In this document: positions 34,762-44,155 of the stretch, one piece after another
Position numbering within the stretch: the first letter of the stretch is position 1
Layout of the letters: every line of letters starts with the position of its first letter
Origin: Paraburkholderia phenazinium
GTDB lineage: Bacteria > Pseudomonadota > Gammaproteobacteria > Burkholderiales > Burkholderiaceae
Assembly (NCBI RefSeq): GCF_900100735.1
Contig: NZ_FNCJ01000014.1
Coordinates: 62,001 to 126,000, forward strand
Length of the DNA: 64,000 nucleotides
Direction of reading: 5' to 3'
Made by a program: the position numbers and the translations under genes
The notes under the pieces: model-generated
The model's database searches: none
Seen by the model: only the letters and a program-made list of their open reading frames with translations
Told to the model about the DNA's origin: nothing

Positions 34762-35814
34762 ATGACCACGACTTATGCCTATGCTGCGAGCGATGCGCAG
34801 TCAAAGCTCGCCCCATTTGAATTCCAGCGCCGCGAGCTGCGCGCCCATGACGTGCAACTGGAAGTGCTGTTTTGCGGCGTCTGCCACTCGGATCTGCATC
34901 AGGCCCGCAACGAATGGAAGAACTCGGTGTATCCGGTGGTGCCGGGCCACGAAATCGTCGGCCGCGTGACGGCAGTCGGTTCCGATGTGACCCGCTATAA
35001 GGCCGGCGATCTCGTCGGCGTCGGCTGCCTGGTCGACTCGTGCCGCACCTGCCCGAGCTGCGCGGAAGGTCTCGAACAGTATTGCGAAAACGGCTTTGTC
35101 GGCACCTATAACGGCGTCGACCGCGTGAGCGGCGACATCACGTTCGGCGGCTATTCGACCCAACTGGTCGCCGACGAAGCGTTCGTGCTGCGCGTGCCGG
35201 AGAATCTCGATCCGGCTGGTGTGGCGCCGCTGCTGTGCGCCGGCATTACCACCTACTCGCCGCTGCGCCAATGGGGCGCCGGTCCCGGCAAGAAGGTCGG
35301 CATCGTCGGCCTGGGCGGTCTCGGCCACATGGGCGTGAAGCTCGCTCGTGCAATGGGCGCGCACGTCGTGCTGTTCACGACCTCGCAGTCGAAGATCGAA
35401 GATGCGAAGCGCCTCGGCGCCCACGAGGTGGTGATTTCGAAGAATCCGCAAGAGATGGAAGCACATGCGAACAGCTTCGACTTGATCATCAATACCGTAG
35501 CAGCCCAGCACGACCTCAACCCGTTCCTGAACCTGCTGCGCCGGGACGGCACGATGACGCTGGTCGGCGCGCCGGAACACGATCACCCGTCGCCGCAGGT
35601 GTTCAACCTGATCATGAAGCGCCGCCGTCTGGCGGGCTCGCTGATCGGCGGCATTGCTGAAACTCAGGAAATGCTCGATTTCTGCGGCGAGCACGGCATT
35701 ACATCGGATATCGAACTGATTCCGATGCAACAGATTAACGATGCGTATGAGCGGATGTTGAAGAGCGATGTGAAGTATCGCTTTGTGATCGACCTCGACT
35801 CGCTCCGGAAGTAA
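34762..35814 (+). CDS. Zinc-dependent NAD(P) alcohol dehydrogenase (YahK/CAD type)
   Basis: 350-aa medium-chain dehydrogenase, probably acting as an aldehyde reductase. Catalytic zinc site CGVCHSDLHQ and GHEIVGRV; structural zinc cysteines in CRTCPSCAEGLEQYCENG; Rossmann motif VGLGGLGHMGVKLA. The overall pattern is that of YahK/cinnamyl-alcohol dehydrogenases, which reduce a broad range of aldehydes with NADPH. AGGAG upstream of the ATG. It lies divergently beside an AraC-type regulator and is followed by a LysR gene with its own start. Confidence 0.93.
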   Translation: MTTTYAYAASDAQSKLAPFEFQRRELRAHDVQLEVLFCGVCHSDLHQARNEWKNSVYPVVPGHEIVGRVTAVGSDVTRYKAGDLVGVGCLVDSCRTCPSCAEGLEQYCENGFVGTYNGVDRVSGDITFGGYSTQLVADEAFVLRVPENLDPAGVAPLLCAGITTYSPLRQWGAGPGKKVGIVGLGGLGHMGVKLARAMGAHVVLFTTSQSKIEDAKRLGAHEVVISKNPQEMEAHANSFDLIINTVAAQHDLNPFLNLLRRDGTMTLVGAPEHDHPSPQVFNLIMKRRRLAGSLIGGIAETQEMLDFCGEHGITSDIELIPMQQINDAYERMLKSDVKYRFVIDLDSLRK

Positions 35815-36033
35815 CTGCCGGTCGTTTTACTCCAGGCTTCACCCCGGTAGTTCCACAGGTCGTCACGCCGGCGGGTTCAACACCCGCCACGCGTGATGCA
35901 CAGGCCGCGCCCCCTGCGGCGGCCTGCCCTGCTCCCGCCTCGCATCGTCTGCCGACGCGCCTTCCCAACGGGACAAGGCACGTCGGCTGTACGTCCTTTA
36001 TTCGGATTGTCCCGTTTGCATAGGAGATTGCCC
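35815..36033. other. Intergenic, adh to LysR gene
   Basis: 219 bp without a supported gene. The right end carries TAGGAG, the ribosome site of the LysR gene. No distinct hairpin terminator was recognised. Confidence 0.4.
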
Positions 36034-36990
36034 GTGATTGACCGTATTCAGGCGATGCGCACTTTTATCCGTATCGTCGATACCAATAGCTTCACACGCG
36101 CCGCGCAATCGCTCGACATGCCGCGCGCCACGGCGACGACGATAGTTCAGAATCTCGAAGCCATGCTCGGCACGGCTTTGCTGGTGCGTACCACGCGCCG
36201 CCTCAGCCTGACGCCGGAAGGTGCTGCGTACTACGAACGTTGCGCGCAGATTCTCGCCGACATCGACGAGATGGAAGCAAGCCTGCGCCACTCCACCGAC
36301 AACCTGAGCGGCCGCCTGCGCGTCGAAATGCCAGGCGCGGTGGCAACTGCACTGGTGTTACCGGCACTCGACGATTTTCATGAGTTGTATCCGAACATCG
36401 ACCTCGCGATTGGCGTCAGCAACCGCGCGGTCGATCTGGTCGGCGAAGCGGTGGACTGCAGCATCCAGCTTGGCGAGTTGCCCGACTCGGGTCTCGTGGC
36501 GCGCCGGCTCGGCACGCTCGAACACGTGACGTGCGCAAGCCCGGACTATCTGGAACGCTATGGCATGCCGCAAGATCTGGACGACCTCGCGCGGCACGTT
36601 GCGGTCAACTGCCTGTCGCCGCATAACGGACGCACGGTGGACTTCGATTTCGAAATCGGCGGCAGCGCGCTCAACGTGAAGGTGAATGGCTTCGTCAAGG
36701 TCAGCGACGAGCAGGCTTACCTCACCTGCGGCTTGCAAGGACTCGGGCTGATCCAGCCGGCGCGCATCGCGGCGCAACCGTACCTCGATTCGGGGCAACT
36801 ACGGGAAATCCTGCCGCAATGGAAGCCGATGCCGATGACGGTTTCGGTGGCGTACGTGAAGAACCGGGTCGTCTCGCCACGGGTGCGGGCTTTCGTCGAC
36901 TGGCTGGCGGTACTGTTCGAGCAGGCCGAAAACGTCGACCAGGATCTGTCGCGGGTGCGGCAGTTGTTACGCGGCTTGCATCCGGCTTGA
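36034..36990 (+). CDS. LysR-family transcriptional regulator
   Basis: 318-aa LTTR. N-terminal winged HTH at about 1-60 (MRTFIRIVDTNSFTRAAQSL, TTIVQNLEAMLGTALLVRTT) and a periplasmic-binding-type effector domain from about 90 (GRLRVEMPGAVATALVLPAL). The start is GTG at 36034, supported by TAGGAG about 10 nt upstream and by the position of the HTH. It belongs to the common subgroup next to oxidoreductase genes, and the dehydrogenase upstream is on the same strand. Target and ligand are unknown. Confidence 0.9.
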   Translation: MIDRIQAMRTFIRIVDTNSFTRAAQSLDMPRATATTIVQNLEAMLGTALLVRTTRRLSLTPEGAAYYERCAQILADIDEMEASLRHSTDNLSGRLRVEMPGAVATALVLPALDDFHELYPNIDLAIGVSNRAVDLVGEAVDCSIQLGELPDSGLVARRLGTLEHVTCASPDYLERYGMPQDLDDLARHVAVNCLSPHNGRTVDFDFEIGGSALNVKVNGFVKVSDEQAYLTCGLQGLGLIQPARIAAQPYLDSGQLREILPQWKPMPMTVSVAYVKNRVVSPRVRAFVDWLAVLFEQAENVDQDLSRVRQLLRGLHPA

Positions 36991-37011
36991 GAGCCTGCAG
37001 CGGGTGTAGCG

Positions 37012-37079
37012 AGCCGGTTGGAGGCCGGCGGCGCATCCTCAGATAACTGCTGAGAACCGCCGCCTACCCCCAACCGGCT
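37012..37079. terminator. Compound stem-loop between convergent genes
   Basis: Perfect outer arms AGCCGGTTGG (37012-37021) and CCAACCGGCT (37070-37079), with nested GGCGGC / GCCGCC and CTCAG / CTGAG pairs inside. It fills the gap between the LysR gene and the minus-strand gene at 37106, so it probably ends transcription from both sides and separates the T6SS region from upstream genes. Confidence 0.7.
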
Positions 37080-37105
37080 AATGCCTGCATCGTGAGGCTG
37101 CAGCC

Positions 37106-38035
37106 TTACGGCTCCTTCGCCGGTGTGGGCGCACCCTGGCAGGCGGGATCCTTGCCCCAGTGACCGTCGCACACGCGCCAGCGGCACAACTGGTCTTCGA
37201 AGAAACCACGCGTGCCGCACTCCTTCACCCGCTCAGCAAGCTTCGGATCTCCCGGATTCGCCGCAGCGCTGACCTTGGTCGTATCGCCCTTCGGGTTCGC
37301 CGGCTTGGTGCGTGCGACCAGCGCCGCCAGAAGATCCGCATCCGGATCGTCCTTCGCGCCAGCGGCCTTATGCGCCGTCTGCTGCTTGTCCTTCTTGCTC
37401 TGCGCAACCGCCGTAGCACTGGCGTGACGATTGCTCGCCGCCTCGTGCTTCGAACGCGCCGCCGTTTCGCGCTCGTGATGCGCGTTGCTGGCTGTCGTGG
37501 CAGCCGGCTTTGCGTTGCTGGCCGCTTCAGCTACCGGCGCCGACGCGCCGCTCACCTCGGCGCCATTCGCGAGCGCCCGCGACAGGCGGTTGTCGTCGAT
37601 GCCACCGGCCGCCGAGGCAGCCGCTTCTGTAGATGGTTTGGTATCCTTGTTATTAGTGTCGTCCGTCACGATGGTTGCCGCTTGCGATGCGGAGGCGCCC
37701 TGCACAGGCGCGGCTTTCGCCGACGCCTCGGCAGAACTGGCGCCTGCGGCCGACGCGGCTGTCTGCGTAGCTTCGGGAGCCGGCGACGCGGCCACTTCAG
37801 CATGCTCGCCACTGGCGCGCTGCTGCAGGTGCCACGCACCCCAGCCGCCTACGGCGACCACGAGCAACGCCACCAGCACCGCAGGCGCCTTCGAACGGCG
37901 CGGCTTCTCGGCAGGCGGGGCAACGCGGCCTTCGAGGTTCGCGAGAATCCGCGAGCCATTGGCTTGTGAGCCTTGTGCCGTATCGGCTAGCAGGCTAGGT
38001 GGGGCTTTGGAATTCGAGCTGTCCGGCGCACTCAT
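37106..38035 (-). CDS. Single-pass membrane protein with Cys-rich C-terminus
   Basis: 309-aa protein of unknown function. A ~47-residue cytoplasmic N-terminus (basic at PRRSK) precedes one hydrophobic helix (APAVLVALLVVAVGGWGAWH, about 50-70). A long Ala/Ser/Thr/Lys-rich low-complexity stretch follows (about 75-255), then a compact C-terminus with four cysteines (CGTRGFFEDQLCRWRVCDGHWGKDPAC). The layout suggests an inner-membrane protein spanning the periplasm with a disulfide-bonded tip. GAGAG before the ATG. It is divergent from the tagX-like gene, so it may be a T6SS accessory, but I recognise no family. Confidence 0.75.
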   Translation of the reverse strand: MSAPDSSNSKAPPSLLADTAQGSQANGSRILANLEGRVAPPAEKPRRSKAPAVLVALLVVAVGGWGAWHLQQRASGEHAEVAASPAPEATQTAASAAGASSAEASAKAAPVQGASASQAATIVTDDTNNKDTKPSTEAAASAAGGIDDNRLSRALANGAEVSGASAPVAEAASNAKPAATTASNAHHERETAARSKHEAASNRHASATAVAQSKKDKQQTAHKAAGAKDDPDADLLAALVARTKPANPKGDTTKVSAAANPGDPKLAERVKECGTRGFFEDQLCRWRVCDGHWGKDPACQGAPTPAKEP

Positions 38036-38161
38036 TCACTCTCTCATTGAATCCTGGTTTATTTCGCCGTGATAATACCGTTTCGGCTCGTCTTCGAGCA
38101 GGCCTGATTCTAAGAGCAAGCATTACAAAATACAATTGTTTCCAATTTTCCGGGGTCACCA
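38036..38161. promoter_or_regulatory. Divergent region before the tagX-like gene
   Basis: 126-bp AT-rich gap between the Cys-tail membrane protein (minus) and the tagX-like gene (plus). Likely holds both promoters; GGGG stands before the TTG start at 38162. Confidence 0.4.
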
Positions 38162-39001
38162 TTGATTGCCGTTGTACTCGTCGCTTATTTCGCCATCGCG
38201 GTGCTGATCGCAGCCATGCTGCTATTGCCGCCTGTGCGATCCTCAATATTGACAATTGTGCGGGATTTGCAAGCCCGATTTATGCGAAATGCATCTTATG
38301 GTGCAGCACGTGCGCGCGGGCAATTAAGCCGCTCGGCAAAAATTTCGCAATCGACAGTAGTCGATATGCAAAATTTACTGGTAAAGCGACGCTTGCTGAT
38401 TTTAACGACGACAGGTATTCTTGCGACGCCGCCATTGGTGGCGATCGCATTGCGCGGTCGTCAGTTTTTCCAATACGACGATACAGTACGGGTTCCCGAC
38501 GAGAAAATTGCCGCGCTACTGAACGGCGAGCAGCTCGTCCCGCCGCCCGCATTGCCGCCCGAGGTATTTGCAACCCAGGAAGTGGAGCAGGTTCGTCCCG
38601 CGCTACAAGATGCAAGCCGCGACTGGAATTTGCTTGATGCCGACTTCAGAACCCGTTTATTGCTCGTTTACAAAATCATGCACGAACAATACGGCTATGA
38701 AATGGCTTTACTCGAAGGCTATCGCAGCCCGGAGCGGCAAAACCGGCTGGCGCAAATGGGCGGCGTCACGAATGCCGCAGCGTTTCAGAGCTATCACCAA
38801 TACGGGCTAGCCGCGGACAATGCGTTTTTGCGTGACGGCAAGCTGGTGATTACAGAAAAAGATCCGTGGGCCATGCGAGGCTACCAGTTATACGGCCAGG
38901 TCGCCGAACAGTGCGGCCTGGTGTGGGGAGGCCGCTGGAAATTGATGGATCTGGGGCACGTCGAATATCACAAACCTGGGTTCGTACTCGGGCGGCATTA
39001 A
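38162..39001 (+). CDS. tagX: Membrane-anchored M15 peptidase (TagX-like)
   Basis: 279-aa putative peptidoglycan endopeptidase. An N-terminal membrane helix (VVLVAYFAIAVLIAAMLLLP), a second hydrophobic stretch near 78-97 and a periplasmic M15 domain (about 150-279). Zinc and catalytic motifs: SYHQYGLAADNAF and LGHVEYH, with WGGRWKLMDLGH as in M15C enzymes. TagX in Acinetobacter, an M15 enzyme encoded in a T6SS locus, cuts peptidoglycan so the machine can be assembled; the same role is inferred. The start is TTG at 38162, with GGGG upstream; no in-frame ATG lies between it and the upstream stop at 38111. The first 300 bp are clearly lower in GC than the neighbours. Confidence 0.82.
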   Translation: MIAVVLVAYFAIAVLIAAMLLLPPVRSSILTIVRDLQARFMRNASYGAARARGQLSRSAKISQSTVVDMQNLLVKRRLLILTTTGILATPPLVAIALRGRQFFQYDDTVRVPDEKIAALLNGEQLVPPPALPPEVFATQEVEQVRPALQDASRDWNLLDADFRTRLLLVYKIMHEQYGYEMALLEGYRSPERQNRLAQMGGVTNAAAFQSYHQYGLAADNAFLRDGKLVITEKDPWAMRGYQLYGQVAEQCGLVWGGRWKLMDLGHVEYHKPGFVLGRH

Positions 39002-39032
39002 GCGGCACAAAGCGGCAAATAATGAGGTTTGC

Positions 39033-39215
39033 ATGGGGCGTTCATTTATTCTTCTCGGCGACAAGACCGATCATGGCAGCGCGGGCTTTTCGTTACAGCC
39101 CTCGCTACAGGCCCCCTCACATCCCGCATTGCAGCCCGCATCACACCCACACAAAACCGAATGCCGACGCCCGCGAACGCGCAGCGCTGATCGTCCTTCC
39201 ACACGCTACCCATAA
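39033..39215 (+). pseudogene. Truncated PAAR-domain remnant
   Basis: 60-codon frame beginning MGRSFILLGDKTDHGSAG, which matches the N-terminus of PAAR spike-tip proteins (hydrophobic strand, GDKTxHGG). The rest of the frame (Pro/His/Arg-rich) has no PAAR features; the repeated G-D and C/H motifs are missing. A plausible ribosome site (GAGG, 8 nt) precedes the ATG. It lies between the tagX-like gene and tssM. Most likely a 3'-deleted PAAR gene; a novel short protein is the alternative. Confidence 0.5.
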
Positions 39216-39235
39216 CATCCAGACCTGAACGGCCT

Positions 39236-42200
39236 ATGCAACGCTTCCTCAATGGGTTGACCCACTCTCGCACGCTCTCGATCATCGGGGTGATCGCGCT
39301 AGCCGCCGTGCTGTTCATCGCGGCCGACACCTTGCAGATCGACCCGATCTGGGCCGTCGCCGCGCTGGGCGCGGTGCTGGCCTTGTGGTTTCTGATCTGG
39401 CTAGTGCGCAAGCTCGCCGCGCGGCGCGCCAACCGCAAGCTCGGCGAGATGCTCGAGCAGCAGGCCGAAAAGCAGACCGAGACGGCGAGCGCCGCCACAC
39501 CGGCCCGCCAGGCCGAGCTGGACGCCCTGCGCACCCGTCTGGTCGACGCGGTGAAGACGATCAAGACCTCGAAGATCGGCCAGGTCTCGGGCGGCGCGGC
39601 CCTGTACGAGCTGCCGTGGTACATCGTGATCGGCAACCCGGCGGCGGGCAAGAGCAGCGCGGTGCTGAACTCGGGTTTGCAATTTCCGTTCGCCGACAAG
39701 AACAACGCGGTGATTCACGGCATTGGCGGCACGCGTAACTGCGACTGGTTCTTCACTACCGAAGGCATTCTGCTCGACACCGCAGGCCGTTACTCGGTGC
39801 ATGAGGAAGACCGCACGGAATGGCTGGGCTTCCTCAGCCTGCTCAAGCGCCACCGTCCGAAGGCGCCGATCAACGGCATCATCGTCACGGCGAGCATCGC
39901 CGAGCTGACCGGCAGCAAGCCGGAATTTGCCATTAATCTGGCGAAGAACCTGCGCCAGCGGGTCCAGGAACTGACCGAGAAGCTCGAAGTGTTCGCCCCG
40001 GTGTACGTGATGTTCACGAAGACCGACCTGATCACGGGCTTCACCGAATTCTTCAGCGGCAGCGAGCGCCACGAGTACGACCGCGTGTGGGGCGCCACCC
40101 TACCCTACGAGCCGGACGAGAAGCGCGATGTAGTGGCGCTGTTCGACGAACGTTTCGAAGAGCTGTACGACGGCCTGAAGGAAATCAGCGTCGCGCAGAT
40201 GTCGATCAACCGCGGCAACAAACTGTCGCCGGGGCAACTGAGCTTCCCGCTCGAGTTCTCGACCATCAAGCCGGCGCTGCGCTCGTTCCTCGCCACGCTG
40301 TTCGAAACCAACCCGTTCCAGTACAAGCCGATTTTCCGCGGCTTCTACTTCACGAGCGCGCTGCAGGAAGGCGAAACCAATAGCGCCGCTGCGCAGCGCA
40401 TCGCCACCCGCTTCGGCCTCGATGGCAGCAGTCTGCCCAAACCGCAAAGCGCCTTCTCGAAGAACGGCTTCTTCCTGCGTGACCTCTTCTCCAAGGTCAT
40501 TTTTGCTGACCGTCAGACGGTCAAACAGTTTGCCAGCCCGGCCAAGACACGTATGCGTTATGCAACGTTCTTCGGCTTTGTCGCCGCGCTCGCGCTGGCG
40601 CTCGGCGGCTGGACCTGGTCGACGGTCAATAATCAGCAGCTCACCTCGAACGTGCAGGCCGACCTCGACAACGTGGTGCGCCTGCAGCAGAACCGCAACG
40701 ACCTGCAATCTCGCCTGCAGGCCATGGATATCCTCGAAGACCGCATCGACCAGCTCGAGCAGTTCCGCCGCGAGCGGCCGCTGGCGGTTTCGCTCGGCCT
40801 CTATCAGGGTGACCGTCTCGAGCAGCATTTGCTGACCGAGTACTACAACGGGGTGCGCCAGATCATGCTGGACCCGGTCGCGCAGAACCTCGAAGGCTTC
40901 CTGAAAGACGTCAACGCACATCCGGACCAGCTCGCGCCGATGACGCGTACGCCGGACTCGGGGGCGATTCCCGTGTCGTCGCGTCCGTCCGCGATGGTCG
41001 CCACGAGCCAGGGCGGCCTGTATAGCGACGCCTCCCCCACTAACGTGGAAGACGCCTACAACGCGCTCAAGACCTACCTGATGCTCGGCGACAAGCGCCA
41101 TGTCGAAACGGCCCACCTGACCGATCAGGTGGCCCGCTTCTGGCGCGGCTGGCTCGAAACCAACCGGGGCAACATGCCGCGCGACGAGATGATTCGCAGC
41201 GCCGAGCGCATGATTACGTTCTACCTGTCGCGCGTCTCGGATGACGACTGGCCGATGATCGACCAGAACCTCTCGCTGGTGGATCAGACGCGCGAGAATC
41301 TGCGCCGCGTGGTTCGCGGCATGCCGGCTCGCCAACGCGTCTACGAAGAAATCAAGGCGCGTGCCTCGACCCGCTTCGCGCCGATGACGATCGCCCGCAT
41401 TGTCGGCGACAACAATACCGGCCTGATTGCCGGCAGCTATGCGATCCCCGGCACGTTCACGCGTGACGCATGGTTCCAGTACGTGCAGCCGGCGATTCGC
41501 GATGCCGCGACCAAGGAACTGCAGGCCAAGGACTGGGTGCTCAACACCTCGGCGCATGACGACCTGACGCTCGAAGGCAGCCCGGAGCAGATCCAGAAAG
41601 CATTGGTGGCGATGTACAAGACCGAGTACGCGATGCACTGGCAGAAGTTCATGCAAGGCATTGCAGTGCAGAATTTCGGCACCTTCAACCAGGCCGTGGA
41701 TGCCATGAACCGCCTCGGCGACCCGCAGGATTCGCCGATCCGCAAGGTGCTCGAAACCGCTTACGACCAGACCTCGTGGGATAACCCGTCGCTCGCCAGC
41801 GCCGCCGTGAAGGGCGCGACCAGCGGCGTAACGAGCTGGTTCACGCGCTGGTTCTCGCATACGCCGGCAGCGCCGGTTACGGCCAACATCGACATCAACG
41901 GCAACCCGGTCGACATGCCGATGGGACCGATTGGCCAGGAGTTCGCAGGCCTCGGGCGGATTGTCGTCAAGCAGGACAACGGCTCGATGCTGCAGGGCTA
42001 TATGGACACGCTGTCGAAAGTCCGCACCCGCTTTAACGTGATCAAGAACCAGGGCGACCCGGGACCGGGCGCGCGTCAGCTGATGCAGCAGACGCTCGAC
42101 GGCAACGGCTCGGAACTGGCGGATTCGCTGAAGTACGTCGACGAGCAGATGCTCACCGGCCTGACCGACTCGCAACGCAAGGGGCTGCGCCCGCTGCTGG

Positions 42201-43162
42201 TGCGCCCGCTGATGCAGGCGTTCGCGGTAGTGATCCAGCCGGCCAGCGTCGAAGTCAACAAGGTGTGGAACGCGCAGGTGTATCAGCCGTTCCAGAGTTC
42301 GCTCGCCAACAAGTATCCGTTCGCGGGTGACGCCAAGGTCGAAGCCGGCGCCAATGAGATCGCTCAGGTGTTCGGTCCGGACGGCGCAGTCGCGAAGTTT
42401 GTCGGCACCACGCTCGGGCCACTCGCAGTGCGCCGCGGCGATACGCTGACGGCACGCACGTGGGGTGACATGGGCCTCGCGCTGACGCCCGACTTCACCA
42501 GCGGCTTTGCACGCTGGGTGGCCCCGCTGTCGGGCGGCGCAGCAGGTGCGGCTCAGGGCGGCTCGTCGGAACCGCAGACGGTGTTCCAGATCCTGCCGCA
42601 ACCGAGCACCGGCACGACCGAATACACCTTGGCGATCGATGGCCAGCAACTGCGTTACCGCAACACGCCGCCGCAGTGGACCAACTTCGTCTGGCCGAAT
42701 CCGTCCGGCTCGCCGGGTGCGACGCTGTCCGCGACCACCTTCGACGGCCGCACGATCCAGCTCGTCAACGAGCCGGGCCGCTACGGTCTCGAGAAGCTGA
42801 TCAACTCGGCACAGCGCAAACGCCAGCCGGACGGCACGTTCGATCTGTCGTGGACGCAAGGCAACGTGAGCGTGGCGGTGAGCATGCGCATCATCAGCAC
42901 CTCGCAGCCGTCGAGCGGAGCCGGCGATGCGCCGCAACAGCAGAGCCTGCGCGGCCTCAAGCTGCCGTCCTCGGTGGCGGATGTGAGCGCGGCGGCGAAT
43001 TCGGTGAATGCAACGCAGACCGGCGCCTCCGGGGCCGCCGGTGCAGCGGCGGGCAGCGGCGGGCCCGCGCTGGGTACCGGCGGCGCGCCGGGTTCCACCT
43101 CGATGCAGGCGAGCCCAAACACCGCCGTAACTGCGGACTCGAACACAGGGGGTGCGCAATGA
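39236..43162 (+). CDS. tssM: T6SS inner-membrane protein TssM (IcmF)
   Basis: 1308-aa core of the T6SS membrane complex with TssL and TssJ. Two N-terminal membrane helices (about 13-31, 38-56), a cytoplasmic domain with Walker A GNPAAGKSS (133-141), a third helix (about 442-463), then a large periplasmic region that contacts TssJ. The last ~70 residues are Ala/Gly/Ser-rich and low-complexity, an extension beyond the conserved core. The ATG at 39236 is the only sensible start. Its stop overlaps the tagF start as ATGA, so these are translationally coupled. Confidence 0.97.
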   Translation: MQRFLNGLTHSRTLSIIGVIALAAVLFIAADTLQIDPIWAVAALGAVLALWFLIWLVRKLAARRANRKLGEMLEQQAEKQTETASAATPARQAELDALRTRLVDAVKTIKTSKIGQVSGGAALYELPWYIVIGNPAAGKSSAVLNSGLQFPFADKNNAVIHGIGGTRNCDWFFTTEGILLDTAGRYSVHEEDRTEWLGFLSLLKRHRPKAPINGIIVTASIAELTGSKPEFAINLAKNLRQRVQELTEKLEVFAPVYVMFTKTDLITGFTEFFSGSERHEYDRVWGATLPYEPDEKRDVVALFDERFEELYDGLKEISVAQMSINRGNKLSPGQLSFPLEFSTIKPALRSFLATLFETNPFQYKPIFRGFYFTSALQEGETNSAAAQRIATRFGLDGSSLPKPQSAFSKNGFFLRDLFSKVIFADRQTVKQFASPAKTRMRYATFFGFVAALALALGGWTWSTVNNQQLTSNVQADLDNVVRLQQNRNDLQSRLQAMDILEDRIDQLEQFRRERPLAVSLGLYQGDRLEQHLLTEYYNGVRQIMLDPVAQNLEGFLKDVNAHPDQLAPMTRTPDSGAIPVSSRPSAMVATSQGGLYSDASPTNVEDAYNALKTYLMLGDKRHVETAHLTDQVARFWRGWLETNRGNMPRDEMIRSAERMITFYLSRVSDDDWPMIDQNLSLVDQTRENLRRVVRGMPARQRVYEEIKARASTRFAPMTIARIVGDNNTGLIAGSYAIPGTFTRDAWFQYVQPAIRDAATKELQAKDWVLNTSAHDDLTLEGSPEQIQKALVAMYKTEYAMHWQKFMQGIAVQNFGTFNQAVDAMNRLGDPQDSPIRKVLETAYDQTSWDNPSLASAAVKGATSGVTSWFTRWFSHTPAAPVTANIDINGNPVDMPMGPIGQEFAGLGRIVVKQDNGSMLQGYMDTLSKVRTRFNVIKNQGDPGPGARQLMQQTLDGNGSELADSLKYVDEQMLTGLTDSQRKGLRPLLVRPLMQAFAVVIQPASVEVNKVWNAQVYQPFQSSLANKYPFAGDAKVEAGANEIAQVFGPDGAVAKFVGTTLGPLAVRRGDTLTARTWGDMGLALTPDFTSGFARWVAPLSGGAAGAAQGGSSEPQTVFQILPQPSTGTTEYTLAIDGQQLRYRNTPPQWTNFVWPNPSGSPGATLSATTFDGRTIQLVNEPGRYGLEKLINSAQRKRQPDGTFDLSWTQGNVSVAVSMRIISTSQPSSGAGDAPQQQSLRGLKLPSSVADVSAAANSVNATQTGASGAAGAAAGSGGPALGTGGAPGSTSMQASPNTAVTADSNTGGAQ

Positions 43163-44151
43163 CGCAAACCGTACAGGCGCAAATCGCCTACTTCGGCAAG
43201 ATTCCGTCGCGTGGCGACTTCGTCAAAAGCGCGCATAACCCGCAGTTGCTGCAAACGCTCGACCGCTGGATCGCCGAAGCGATGGAAATGCTGACCGACG
43301 ATCCGCGCTGGAAGATCGTCTACGAAAACGCCCGGCCGCTGCATTTTGCGTTTCTCGGTTCGCGCAGCAAGCTGGCGATTGCCGGCCACATCATGGCGAG
43401 CCACGATCAGTCGTCGCGGCGCTTTCCGTTTCTTGCCGCGACCGCGCTCGAAGTCGAACGGCCGCTGACCTTCCTCGCGCGCAGTCCGCTCGCGTTTGCG
43501 CGCTTGTGGTCGCGGGTTGCGGCGCAGATGCGGCCGCTGCTGGGCGAAGCCGAGCCTGCGGGTGCGCTACAGGCGCTTGGGGAAACCCAGGTGCCGATCG
43601 AAATCGGCGGTGGCCCAGGCAATCCGCATGACGGCACCTTCAACGACTTCGTCGAACACCAGACCCTCGCCGGTCTCGAACAGATGCTGCTCGCCAACGG
43701 TCATCCCGTGCGGCTGCGCGGCGCGATGCTGGCGCTCGGTTCGCTGCTGCGGCCGGTGATGAACAGCGGCTCGTCGCATCTCGAACGCGGGCTGACCTTG
43801 CCGCTGCCGAACGATCCGTTCTACCGCAGCCTCGTGGCCGCATTCTGGCTCGAACTGATCGCACCGTTCGTGGCACGGGCCGATTTCGAACTGGCGATTT
43901 TCATCGGCACGATTGCGCAGCGCGAGAGGCTCGTGATCGGCTTTAACGGCGCCTCGGCGAAAACGCTGCACAGCGTCGTCGACCCGCAGGCCTATGCAGC
44001 ACATAACATCGATATCGACGATCCCGAGTGGATCGACGAACACGCACAAAACGACCATGGCATCAGCAAGCTCGTCAGTTACCTCGATCAACCGCAACTG
44101 TCGCTGCGCGTCAGCATCGACACGTTCCGCGAAGCGTTTACCGGGGAGTGA
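43159..44151 (+). CDS. tagF: T6SS-associated protein TagF
   Basis: 330-aa cytoplasmic T6SS accessory protein. Conserved start IAYFGKIPSRGDFVKSAHNP, then LDRWIAEAME and FAFLGSRSKLAIAGHIMASH with DQSSRRFPF, all typical of TagF. Known TagF proteins act as negative post-translational regulators of T6SS assembly; some are fused to PppA, which is not the case here. The 4-bp overlap with tssM and the 4-bp gap to the OmpA gene indicate one operon. Confidence 0.94.
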   Translation: MTQTVQAQIAYFGKIPSRGDFVKSAHNPQLLQTLDRWIAEAMEMLTDDPRWKIVYENARPLHFAFLGSRSKLAIAGHIMASHDQSSRRFPFLAATALEVERPLTFLARSPLAFARLWSRVAAQMRPLLGEAEPAGALQALGETQVPIEIGGGPGNPHDGTFNDFVEHQTLAGLEQMLLANGHPVRLRGAMLALGSLLRPVMNSGSSHLERGLTLPLPNDPFYRSLVAAFWLELIAPFVARADFELAIFIGTIAQRERLVIGFNGASAKTLHSVVDPQAYAAHNIDIDDPEWIDEHAQNDHGISKLVSYLDQPQLSLRVSIDTFREAFTGE

Positions 44152-44155
44152 GACG

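Noticed and set aside
40100..43159. About 1000-codon open frame on the minus strand opposite tssM
   Set aside because: Arg/His/Leu-rich translation without domains; a third-position GC shadow of tssM.
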